A DNA stretch of 33,084 nucleotides. Origin: Bacteroidota bacterium. Its GTDB lineage: Bacteria > Bacteroidota > Bacteroidia > Chitinophagales > Saprospiraceae. The translations under genes were made by a program, and so were the position numbers. The DNA lies in assembly GCA_024642665.1 (NCBI GenBank), contig JAHEAR010000027.1, forward strand, positions 12,311 through 45,394. The letters run 5' to 3'. How positions within the stretch are numbered: position 1 is the stretch's first letter; each line of letters begins with the position of its first letter. Shown piece after piece: positions 1-7,427 of this stretch. The notes under the pieces were generated by a model that worked only from the letters and a program-made list of their open reading frames with translations, did no database searches and was not told where the DNA came from.

Positions 1-15
1 CTCATCACTAAATGA

Positions 16-642
16 TCAATGTAAAAATATAAACAGAAAGCCCGTCAGCATTAAGATTATCCCGGAGATCAATCCTGAACTATGTTCAAGTTTGTGCCAA
101 TCCATTTTCCTGAGACCATGTAAGGCCAGCCACGCAAACAAAGTCATCCCCAGAACAGAGGTGAGGGTATAGATTCCTGCGATAATCATCGTCAGCGCTA
201 ATCCGTTTGTCCCGGCGACCAGAAAGAGTGCACCAACTTCCAGACATGGGGATAAAAACATCGCCAGTAAAAGGGAACTGATAACAACAACGATATTCGT
301 CTTCTTGGTCATTTTAAATTCTCTCAGGTGGAAGTGCATATGATGTTGATGTCGCCATACAAACAATATACCCAGTGAAATCAGAATACCGGCTGCAATA
401 TATTTGAAATAGGGTAAATACCCGTCAAGCGTCATTCCTCCTATCGCCAGGAAAATGCCAATGATCACCGTGCTCAGTGAATGAGCAAAGGCTGCCAGCA
501 TGGTTATTCCGGTTGTTTTTCTGCTTGTCCATCCAAACTGTCGGGACAGGGCAACCACAGGCAGCCAATGGTTTGGTAAAATCGCGTGAAGGATACTGAT
601 AGCCAATACGCTGATAAATAGTTCAAGGGAATCTACTATCAT
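16..642 (-). CDS. His-rich polytopic membrane protein, NicO/UreH-like putative metal transporter
   Basis: This 208-residue protein is strongly hydrophobic, with about six membrane segments. It opens with a His/Asn motif in the first helix (HAILPNHWLP, about residues 19-28) and has a second conserved-looking patch, SPCLEVGALF, near residues 130-140. A cytoplasmic or periplasmic loop at about 97-107 is very His-rich (RHQHHMHFHLRE). The helix-His-loop-SPC layout resembles the NicO/UreH/TauE-like cluster of nickel, cobalt or sulfur-compound transporters. Metal transport is inferred from this and from the His-rich loop. The ATG at 642 has no obvious Shine-Dalgarno. No nickel enzyme, urease or hydrogenase gene is visible nearby. 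The family is recognised at fold level only, and the substrate is unknown. Confidence 0.6.
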   Translation of the reverse strand: MIVDSLELFISVLAISILHAILPNHWLPVVALSRQFGWTSRKTTGITMLAAFAHSLSTVIIGIFLAIGGMTLDGYLPYFKYIAAGILISLGILFVWRHQHHMHFHLREFKMTKKTNIVVVISSLLLAMFLSPCLEVGALFLVAGTNGLALTMIIAGIYTLTSVLGMTLFAWLALHGLRKMDWHKLEHSSGLISGIILMLTGFLFIFLH

Positions 643-786
643 GAGAAGGACAAAGGTAATCGAGATTTTATAGTAATACTATGCGACATCATTGGATGTC
701 ATGAAACCAGACTAACAAATTCTGATGCGGTTTGTTTTTAGTATACATTAAGTCACATGGAGAATGACAGAATCAACTTAATGTTT

Positions 787-1854
787 TTACTTTTCCTCCT
801 GATGATGGCTTTTTCCATCCAGAATCCAGGTCATAAAGAGCGTATAGCCAAGGGCCATCACTACAGCACCGGTAAAGAGGCCAATAAAACCGGAAAGCAA
901 TACGCCTCCAATAGCACCAACAAAAATGACCACCATTGGAACCGGTGCTCCTTTTCCCAGCATTATAGGAGTGAGGACATTATCCACCAGGCCTACTAAT
1001 ATTAAAGCCACGGACCACGCTATAGCAGGACCTGTTTCCATCGTAACAAAGAAATACACAAACATCGGCCCTGTCACCAGAAAACCCGGCAATTGGAGTA
1101 CGGTCAGAATAAAGATCAATATCGTCCATAACCCTGAATAAGGAACACCCACCAGGACGAACAGAATCCCATGCAATACGGCCATGATAAATGATTCTCC
1201 TATGATTCCTTTGACCACATTGCCGATCACTTTGATAGACATTTCAGCAAGGTTATCGCCACGCTGCCCACCTACTTTGCGAAAAAATTTCTGTATAAAT
1301 TCTTTTGTGCCTCCGATATAAAGAAGGAAACCCGCTATCACCACTGAAAGCATAATTTGAAGCACACCACCGGCTGCGTTTAAGATGATTTTTGCAATAC
1401 GACTCCCTGCTTCAAGCAGTATGTCCTGGTGTTTGATAATCAGTATTTCTATATTGTCAGAAGCAGATTCCCAAAAGGAATATAACCCATCCCCAATCAA
1501 AGGCCATTCTTTAATCTCGGGAGGTGCAGGTGGGATGATCAGCAGGTTTTGATCATAACATGCTTTCAAAAATCTAACTTCATCTATCACGGATCCGATG
1601 AGTAGCCAGCACGGTATAAAAATGATTACAAAAAATGAAAGCACAAGTAAGATGGCAGAAATTTTTGGCCTGTCATGAAGTGCGGTACTTAACTTTTGAT
1701 GTAATGGATATAGCGAAATGGTTAAAATCAGACTCCATAAGATGATACTGGCAAATGGATGGATGATTAACAAACACCATCCGGTGATCAGGAAGATGAG
1801 AAGTAATCGAATGACCGTATCGTAGATGGATGTATTGGGAGAAGATGGTTCCAA
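787..1854 (-). CDS. AI-2E family transporter (PerM/YdiK-like permease)
   Basis: This 355-residue inner-membrane protein has the AI-2E/UPF0118 layout. Two N-terminal helices (about 15-50) are followed by a helix at 60-85 and a long soluble stretch (about 90-150). A dense block of C-terminal helices (about 160-345) includes a Gly/Pro-rich VGVPYSGLW segment and a DNVLTPIMLGKG segment typical of the family. Members range from AI-2 exporters to Na+/H+ antiporters, so the substrate cannot be assigned. The only usable start is TTG at 1854: the in-frame stretch back to the upstream stop at 1882-1884 contains no ATG. It lies 145 bp upstream of the His-rich membrane gene on the same strand, but nothing links them functionally. 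Confidence 0.85.
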   Translation of the reverse strand: MEPSSPNTSIYDTVIRLLLIFLITGWCLLIIHPFASIILWSLILTISLYPLHQKLSTALHDRPKISAILLVLSFFVIIFIPCWLLIGSVIDEVRFLKACYDQNLLIIPPAPPEIKEWPLIGDGLYSFWESASDNIEILIIKHQDILLEAGSRIAKIILNAAGGVLQIMLSVVIAGFLLYIGGTKEFIQKFFRKVGGQRGDNLAEMSIKVIGNVVKGIIGESFIMAVLHGILFVLVGVPYSGLWTILIFILTVLQLPGFLVTGPMFVYFFVTMETGPAIAWSVALILVGLVDNVLTPIMLGKGAPVPMVVIFVGAIGGVLLSGFIGLFTGAVVMALGYTLFMTWILDGKSHHQEEK

Positions 1855-2106
1855 GTGGCGTTGATGTATTAATGCGTGAATTTATTTGTCCGGTTTTTCT
1901 GATGGCAGTTTTATGAACATGAAAGTTTTATCAAGCCAATGCCTGCCGACAATTGGATTAACGAATTAAATCTACTCAAACCAATTCAGATCCATTGTTT
2001 TGAAACTAATTTAATCGGTGATTGAGCAAACAATCCTTTGATTTCTCAAAACCATTTCAAGGGTGCCTGTGTTTAAAGGGCTCATTTGGATAGTAAATAA
2101 TAATTG

Positions 2107-2826
2107 ATGGTTCATTCAACACTTAAAGGAAAAACAGCTCTCATCACCGGGGGCACTAAAGGTATTGGTTTAGGCATAGCAGAGGCGATGGCCAGACAGG
2201 GCATGCGCGTGGCCATTACGAGCAGGCATCAGCAAGAAGCGGAATCCATAGCCAGTCACCTTTCAGGTATTGGTGCCCAAGCAGCAATCGGACTTTCTTG
2301 CGATGTAAAAGATTGGGAAGCTCAGCGTGGCGTAGTAGCAAACATCATCAAAGCATGGGGTGGCCTTGAGGTCGTCATTGCCAATGCAGGAGTAGGTCAC
2401 TTTGATGCCATCGATACATTGCCTCACCAGCAATGGCTTGATACGATTGACACCAATCTCACCGGCGTTTTTTATACCCTGCAGGCATCTGTGGAAGCGC
2501 TTAAAAGGAGTAAAGGGTATCTGATGACAATAGCCAGTCTTGCCGGGACTAATTTCTTTGCGAAAGGAGCAGCGTATAACGCAAGTAAATTTGGGTTGGT
2601 AGGCTTCTCCCAGGCTGCGATGCTGGATTTAAGGCCCTATGGAGTGAAAGTGACCACCATTATGCCCGGCTCGGTAGCCACTCATTTTAATAATCATGTG
2701 CCCGGGGAGGGAGATGCCTGGAAGATTCAACCGGAAGATATCGGTCAGATGGTCATCGATTTACTGGTGATGAATCCTAGAACATTGCCCAGTAAGATTG
2801 AGGTCAGACCTAGTTTTCCGGCATGA
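2107..2826 (+). CDS. SDR family NAD(P)-dependent oxidoreductase
   Basis: This classical short-chain dehydrogenase/reductase has 239 residues from the ATG at 2107; the TTG at 2104 is a less likely start. The Rossmann motif TGGTKGIG is at 14-21, the NAG motif at 93-95, the structural Asn at 117, the catalytic Ser at 144 and YNASK (Tyr157, Lys161) at 157-161. After that comes a PGSVATHF segment that normally contacts the nicotinamide. The length is normal for the family. The Arg in TSRH at the end of beta2 suggests NADP(H) preference (inference). The closest family resemblance is to 3-ketoacyl-ACP reductase/FabG-like SDRs, but no fatty-acid or polyketide genes are adjacent, so the substrate is unknown. 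A strong hairpin terminator follows the stop, suggesting a monocistronic gene. Confidence 0.9.
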   Translation: MVHSTLKGKTALITGGTKGIGLGIAEAMARQGMRVAITSRHQQEAESIASHLSGIGAQAAIGLSCDVKDWEAQRGVVANIIKAWGGLEVVIANAGVGHFDAIDTLPHQQWLDTIDTNLTGVFYTLQASVEALKRSKGYLMTIASLAGTNFFAKGAAYNASKFGLVGFSQAAMLDLRPYGVKVTTIMPGSVATHFNNHVPGEGDAWKIQPEDIGQMVIDLLVMNPRTLPSKIEVRPSFPA

Positions 2827-2866
2827 TCTGATATAATTTAACAGCATAATACGCTCTAAAATATAG

Positions 2867-2909
2867 AAGCGGTGTGAAGAGAAGTATTTTTTCACACCGC
2901 TTTTTTTTT
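2867..2909 (+). terminator. Intrinsic terminator after the SDR gene
   Basis: A perfect 12-bp stem pairs AAGCGGTGTGAA (2867-2878) with TTCACACCGCTT (2891-2902) around a 12-nt loop, and the descending arm runs into an unbroken T-tract (2901-2909). It sits about 40 bp after the SDR stop codon and reads on the plus strand. Confidence 0.9.
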
Positions 2910-3069
2910 CTTTAGCGGTTAGAATAATACTTAGTGTGAAAATCTAATTCCGGCCTCCTCTGCCTATCGAAAAGGTAGCTCATATTTATCTTCCTTCAGC
3001 AAATTGCCTGGTATTTCGCATCAATTCTGTTGACTCAATATGCATTTAGAAATGAAATTTTAGATTTAA

Positions 3070-5385
3070 ATGGATATTTTTATGTCATGCAGGAGAGTGC
3101 ATTCAATTTTTCCATGCCTTAAATTATCCTCTATGAGATTTTATATACACACCTTTTTTTTAAGCATAGTTCGCTTTACCAAGGCTGGCTATTGGCATAA
3201 ACATTCAGTCAGAACCTTGATGATCGTAGGTGGATTCCTCTGCTTTTTTTTAAGCAATACGATATATGCCCAAACATGTAAAGATGCAAGTGTAGAGTTA
3301 CGAGCAGATGTGCAATTGGATCCTCCACGTATTTCCTTGAACTGGTCCTCCCATCCGGATGCGACCAATTATATAATCTATCGCAAACTTAAGTCAGGAA
3401 ATTCCTGGGGTAATGTCGTGGCTAATTTAAGTGGGGTGACGACGCAATTTGTGGATAGTACCGTCAGTAAAAACATTTCATACGAGTATCGGGTATCAAA
3501 GCTTGGGAGTTCAGTTTCCGGTTTCGGGTACATTAATGCGGGCATAGAAGTCGCTGCCATTGAATTCAGAGGAATCATTATTCTTATCATTGATGACACC
3601 ATGGTGGATTCGTTGAGTGAGGAGATTGCGATGTTAGTCAGTGATCTGGAAGGGGATGGCTGGAAAGTCAGAATGCAGGCCGTATCCCGTGAGGCTGATG
3701 TCACCTCAGTGAAAGAAGAAATTGTAAACATCTATAACCAGGAACCGACTGATACAAAGGCAGTTTACCTGCTCGGCCGAATACCTGTGCCCTATAGTGG
3801 TGATATCTATCCTGATGGTCATCCGGATCATGAAGGGGCGTGGCCCGCTGATGTTTATTATGGGGATATGAATGGTATTTGGACGGATAACTCTGTCAAT
3901 GTAGTCGTCGCGAGTGCGGAGCGCCATCGGAATATTCCCGAGGATGGGAAGTTTGACCAGAGTCTGCTGCCGGGAGATATTGAACTTCAGGTGGGTCGTG
4001 TTGATTTTGCCAATATGCCGGAGTTTGCAGATTCCGAAGTAAAGTTGCTGAGAAATTATTTGAATAAAAGTCATGCCTACAAGCATAAATTATTTTCTGC
4101 TAAGCGGAGAGCGGTGATTGATGATAACTTCGGATACTTTAGTGGCGAAGCATTTGCGGCATCAGGGTGGAAAAATTTTGGTCCTTTATGTGGACCTGAA
4201 GCGGTGCAGGCTGGAGACTATTTTATGACCACCATGGATAGTAGTTATCTGTGGGCTTATGGTTGTGGTGGCGGTTCATACACCAGTGCAGGCGGAATTG
4301 GCAACACCAATAATTTTGCGGCCGCAAATTTGCAATCCGTTTTTTCCATGTTGTTTGGAAGCTACTTTGGTGACTGGGATGCCACCAATAATTTTCTGCG
4401 TGCGCCACTGGCTCAGGGAACAACCCTAACGAATGCCTGGAGTGGTCGTCCACACTGGATGTTTCATCACATGGGGCTTGGGGAAAATATTGGGTATAGT
4501 ACACGATTAACACAGAATAACAGTGGTTTGTATTACTTCAGTTATGGTGCCCGATTTATTCATATCGCACTCATGGGAGACCCTAGTTTGCGCAATGATG
4601 TTGTGGCTCCTGTGGAAGCAGTGGTCGCCAACCGAATGGAAGATGGCGCAGAAGTTTTATGGCAGCCTTCTTCCGATGCAGTAGAAGGGTATTATATATA
4701 TGCCAAAAGTGAGCAAGCACCTGACTATGTCAGACTGAATGACGAGCTCATTACCTCAACGAATTATTTGGTGCCATGTTTGTATGATGAGGGTGTATAC
4801 TCTTTTATGGTTAGAGCGGTATCCTTGCAGACCTCACCAAGTGGGACTTATTTTAATTTGAGTCAGGGTATAACGGATACGCTGATGAGTAATGGCATTA
4901 CAGAAGCAGATGCGCTGATGGATTGGGTAGTTGCCGGAAGTGAAGTAGGTTTTACAAATTTATCAACAAATGCGACATCGTATGAATGGAATTTTGGGGA
5001 TGGAATGATCAGTGCAGAAGAAAATCCAACGCATGTCTACCTGGATGGATTCTTTTCAGGTTTTTTAGTGGCGTCAAATGCATGTAGTGCAGATACATTT
5101 TATTTCGACATCAATATTGCCACAAGCCTTAATTATATTAAGGATGACCCATCGATTAGCGTCTCACCATCTCCTTCTGCAGGATTGGTTACTATTAAAT
5201 GGATAGGAGATAGTCAGAGCACAATAGGAGTAACAATGTATGCCATCGATGGAACAAAAATGTATAGCAATCAGGTAGTGACGAATGGTGCCACACTGGA
5301 TTTTTCACTCTTTCCGGCCGGTATGTATCTGATGCATGTGCTAAAAGATGGCGTAGCCAGTATAAAAAGGGTGATGCTTGAATAG
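3070..5385 (+). CDS. T9SS-exported protein with gingipain-like (C25) core, FN3, PKD and sorting domain
   Basis: This 771-residue modular exported protein has a hydrophobic signal ending IYAQ at about 68. An FN3-like module follows (about 75-160), then a core of about 350 residues (165-510), a second FN3-like module (about 512-600), a PKD module with WNFGDG (about 620-690) and a T9SS C-terminal sorting domain (about 695-771). Core landmarks match gingipain-family (C25) order: LLGRIPVPY at 234-242, ADVYYGD at 260-266, QVGRVDF at 307-313 and IALMGDPSLR at 499-508. Where C25 enzymes carry GHG and a Cys before the substrate loop, this protein reads YGCGGGS (397-403) and SMLFGSYFGDWD (426-437), so it may be a non-catalytic relative. 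The start is uncertain: ATGs at 3133 (residue 22) and 3220 (residue 51) both remain possible, the last leaving a short signal peptide without basic residues. Confidence 0.75.
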   Translation: MDIFMSCRRVHSIFPCLKLSSMRFYIHTFFLSIVRFTKAGYWHKHSVRTLMIVGGFLCFFLSNTIYAQTCKDASVELRADVQLDPPRISLNWSSHPDATNYIIYRKLKSGNSWGNVVANLSGVTTQFVDSTVSKNISYEYRVSKLGSSVSGFGYINAGIEVAAIEFRGIIILIIDDTMVDSLSEEIAMLVSDLEGDGWKVRMQAVSREADVTSVKEEIVNIYNQEPTDTKAVYLLGRIPVPYSGDIYPDGHPDHEGAWPADVYYGDMNGIWTDNSVNVVVASAERHRNIPEDGKFDQSLLPGDIELQVGRVDFANMPEFADSEVKLLRNYLNKSHAYKHKLFSAKRRAVIDDNFGYFSGEAFAASGWKNFGPLCGPEAVQAGDYFMTTMDSSYLWAYGCGGGSYTSAGGIGNTNNFAAANLQSVFSMLFGSYFGDWDATNNFLRAPLAQGTTLTNAWSGRPHWMFHHMGLGENIGYSTRLTQNNSGLYYFSYGARFIHIALMGDPSLRNDVVAPVEAVVANRMEDGAEVLWQPSSDAVEGYYIYAKSEQAPDYVRLNDELITSTNYLVPCLYDEGVYSFMVRAVSLQTSPSGTYFNLSQGITDTLMSNGITEADALMDWVVAGSEVGFTNLSTNATSYEWNFGDGMISAEENPTHVYLDGFFSGFLVASNACSADTFYFDINIATSLNYIKDDPSISVSPSPSAGLVTIKWIGDSQSTIGVTMYAIDGTKMYSNQVVTNGATLDFSLFPAGMYLMHVLKDGVASIKRVMLE

Positions 5386-5472
5386 CATTTGACGAGCGGA
5401 TTACCTCATTTTCTGTATGAGGTTGAAGGGACTGTTAGGATAATTTTTTATTAAAACAATTGCGACGAAACG

Positions 5473-5886
5473 ATGAACTCACTCACTGAACAGGTAGCCT
5501 GGCTTTTTATTCTGGCAGTGCCTATTTCTTGTATTGCATGGACGGTTACGCATGAGGAGATTTTTCGTGAGCCACGAGAATTCTGTATTCGAAAGTCCAA
5601 ATTTTCGAAAAGTTTGTTAGCACGTAAATTCTTTTATTTGTTTACCTGTGAGTATTGTTTTAGCCACTATGTCGTTATAGCTTTTTTGATACTGACGGAA
5701 TATAAACTGCTACTGCCGGACTGGCGTGGGATATTAATCGGAGGTTTCGCCCTGGTTTGGGTCGCCAATGTGTATATGAGTCTTTTTGGATTCATCCGAG
5801 TGGGAATGAAAGAAACGAAAATGGAGGCGGATATTGATGAGATAAAACTAAAATCAATCAAAGAGAAAATGGAGAGAAAGATCTGA
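5473..5886 (+). CDS. Small membrane protein with CxxC motif (DUF1360-like)
   Basis: This 137-residue protein has an N-terminal membrane helix (about 8-26) and a basic linker (about 35-52, ending SLLARK). A TCEYCFSHYV segment, whose CxxC is at the start of the second helix, sits at about 58-67, followed by a third helix (about 88-110) and a charged C-terminal tail (KLKSIKEKMERKI). The order helix, acidic/basic linker, tCxxC-x-S/W-x-V helix resembles DUF1360-type small membrane proteins of unknown function; this is a pattern match only. The two Cys could bind metal or act in thiol exchange (inference). It starts 87 bp after the T9SS cargo gene on the same strand and converges on the PycTM-like gene. 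Confidence 0.6.
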   Translation: MNSLTEQVAWLFILAVPISCIAWTVTHEEIFREPREFCIRKSKFSKSLLARKFFYLFTCEYCFSHYVVIAFLILTEYKLLLPDWRGILIGGFALVWVANVYMSLFGFIRVGMKETKMEADIDEIKLKSIKEKMERKI

Positions 5887-6025
5887 TTCCCTGTTTCCCA
5901 ATCTTCAGGAATTGGTATTCGGATGTCCATTCGTTTGAAAAGTTCATTAATCTTGGGGTTGTGCAGAATTAGGTTGTAATGAACTAATTGCCACATTGCA
6001 GAGCATCTTCAATTACCGGAGTTGA

Positions 6026-6580
6026 TCACATCACGGTCACAATCACATACGATGTAACACTACACACAATGGCTAATAAAAAGATAGTGTAGGCAAAACC
6101 AAGAAGTGCATATTTGCGCTCAAGCACGAGTCCGTTATGATACATATCGGTCAGCATATGATCATATATGCGATCTTTCGAAGCCATCATTTGGTGCATT
6201 TCAGCTTTGTACTCGGCAAGTGTTTTTCTGTAATAGTTGTGAAAGAAAATGGCGCTGTGGTCATCCTTTTTAGTACGGATAATCTTAGGTTTCAATGCCA
6301 GGATGGCACATATGGCTGATACGCAGCAGAAGGCCAGAAGGATGCTTAGGGGTAAAACAAACTCGATGCGATCTAGTATTAACGAGCCTTCCAATGAAAA
6401 GCCGGAACTGAACAGCGCAATAATCAAAAAGATCAGCGCCGCACAAATGGCTGTAATCATATTGGCTTTATTGTCCGCAATGGAGATGAGCTCCAATTGA
6501 TTTCTGCCGGAAACAGCAAACAAGGTGTCCGTGCCTTCCTTACTGAAGGAGGGTGGCTCTTTTGAGTCAGTTTCAATCAT
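6026..6580 (-). CDS. PycTM-type membrane protein (Pycsar effector-like, DUF5706 fold)
   Basis: This 184-residue protein has the layout of the Pycsar transmembrane effector family (PycTM/DUF5706). A short cytosolic N-terminus leads to the hallmark LISIADNKAN at 31-40, directly before helix 1 (about 41-62). Helix 2 (about 73-97) follows, then a soluble helical segment (110-160) with FFHNYY, EYKAEMHQM and GLVLERKYALL, and helix 3 (about 161-183). In Pycsar anti-phage systems such proteins sense cCMP or cUMP made by a uridylate/cytidylate cyclase and damage the membrane. No cyclase or other nucleotide-signal gene is in this window, so a defence role here is inference only, and a housekeeping role is equally possible. 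It lies 120 bp downstream of the PrsW-type gene on the same strand. Confidence 0.75.
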   Translation of the reverse strand: MIETDSKEPPSFSKEGTDTLFAVSGRNQLELISIADNKANMITAICAALIFLIIALFSSGFSLEGSLILDRIEFVLPLSILLAFCCVSAICAILALKPKIIRTKKDDHSAIFFHNYYRKTLAEYKAEMHQMMASKDRIYDHMLTDMYHNGLVLERKYALLGFAYTIFLLAIVCSVTSYVIVTVM

Positions 6581-6700
6581 GGATTAAGTTTGCAAGAAAG
6601 ATAATTAATATTGTTGGCTCTTTTTAGCGTCGAGAACAAAGCCTAACATATTTACAATAAAGGAATACCTAAGCGGGGCATAGGCAAATAAAAGATTACT

Positions 6701-7384
6701 TTATTCTTCTCTGATGATTTCATCTTTCCTTAGCTTGATGGCGAAGTGCGTCAAGCCAACGACGATGACTAAGGCAGCCATGGCTTGTAGCCACAATCCC
6801 TGAATGGAAGGGAGGAAAAGAAAATAATCATAATAGCCATGCACAAAAGCTGCGAAGCCCAGCGCCATCCAGGTGTAAAGCGACTGACTGGTTTTAAACA
6901 CTTTTGCCTCCCCGAGAAAAAAGCCCATGATGATCGCGAAAACTGCATGCGCCGGCACCGCCGTAAACATGCGAATTAAAGCTGTGCCTCCGTCGCCATT
7001 GAAGACATAGATGATGTTTTCAGTGACCGCAAATCCCATCCCCACCATGACACTATACACGATACCATCAAAAGGATGATTGAAGTTTTTATTATAAAAG
7101 AGAATACCACGAAGGAACAGAAATTTAGAACCTTCCTCCACCAGGCCAACAAATAATAAAGCCCTGATCATCTGATGGACGATATTTCCTTGCTCCACAT
7201 TTGTATTGATATGTAGCAAATAACCTATGCCGATGGAAATAAAAAAACTCAGAATGCCGCAGAGAAGGCTAAAAACAATTAACCGGGTCGGCTCCAGGTC
7301 GCGAGGATCTTTAAAATAGATATAGGTTCCGATAGCAGCCCCCGGAGCGATGGCAAGTATCAGTAGGAAAAGCGTGTGCAGCAT
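6701..7384 (-). CDS. PrsW-family glutamic-type intramembrane protease
   Basis: This 227-residue polytopic membrane protein carries the PrsW/CPBP-like motifs in order: EEGSK at 83-87 (paired Glu), GFAVTEN at 117-123, PAHAVFAIIMG at 144-154 (His146) and HGYYDYF at 182-188 (His182). In Bacillus subtilis, PrsW performs site-1 cleavage of an anti-sigma factor in response to envelope stress. Whether this relative does so is unknown, since no sigma/anti-sigma pair is visible here. It starts 43 bp after the stop of the large outer-membrane peptidase-propeller gene on the same strand and probably shares its transcript. All expected active-site residues are present. Confidence 0.88.
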   Translation of the reverse strand: MLHTLFLLILAIAPGAAIGTYIYFKDPRDLEPTRLIVFSLLCGILSFFISIGIGYLLHINTNVEQGNIVHQMIRALLFVGLVEEGSKFLFLRGILFYNKNFNHPFDGIVYSVMVGMGFAVTENIIYVFNGDGGTALIRMFTAVPAHAVFAIIMGFFLGEAKVFKTSQSLYTWMALGFAAFVHGYYDYFLFLPSIQGLWLQAMAALVIVVGLTHFAIKLRKDEIIREE

Positions 7385-7427
7385 AGCAAACAGAGGCTGA
7401 TAAAAGAAATGTTCTTTGAATCGTTGA

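Noticed and set aside
651-658. -7 box (TACCTTTG on the minus strand) for the NicO/UreH-like gene
   Set aside because: It would place the transcript start within a few bases of the ATG, and no -33 element is at the right distance.
746-783. Terminator after the AI-2E family gene
   Set aside because: CATTAAGT/ACTTAATG is an 8-bp AT-rich repeat with a 22-nt loop and no immediate T-run.
5403-5423. Terminator between the C25-like and CxxC membrane protein genes
   Set aside because: The 7-bp stem ACCTCAT/ATGAGGT has no adjacent T-tract; too weak to call.
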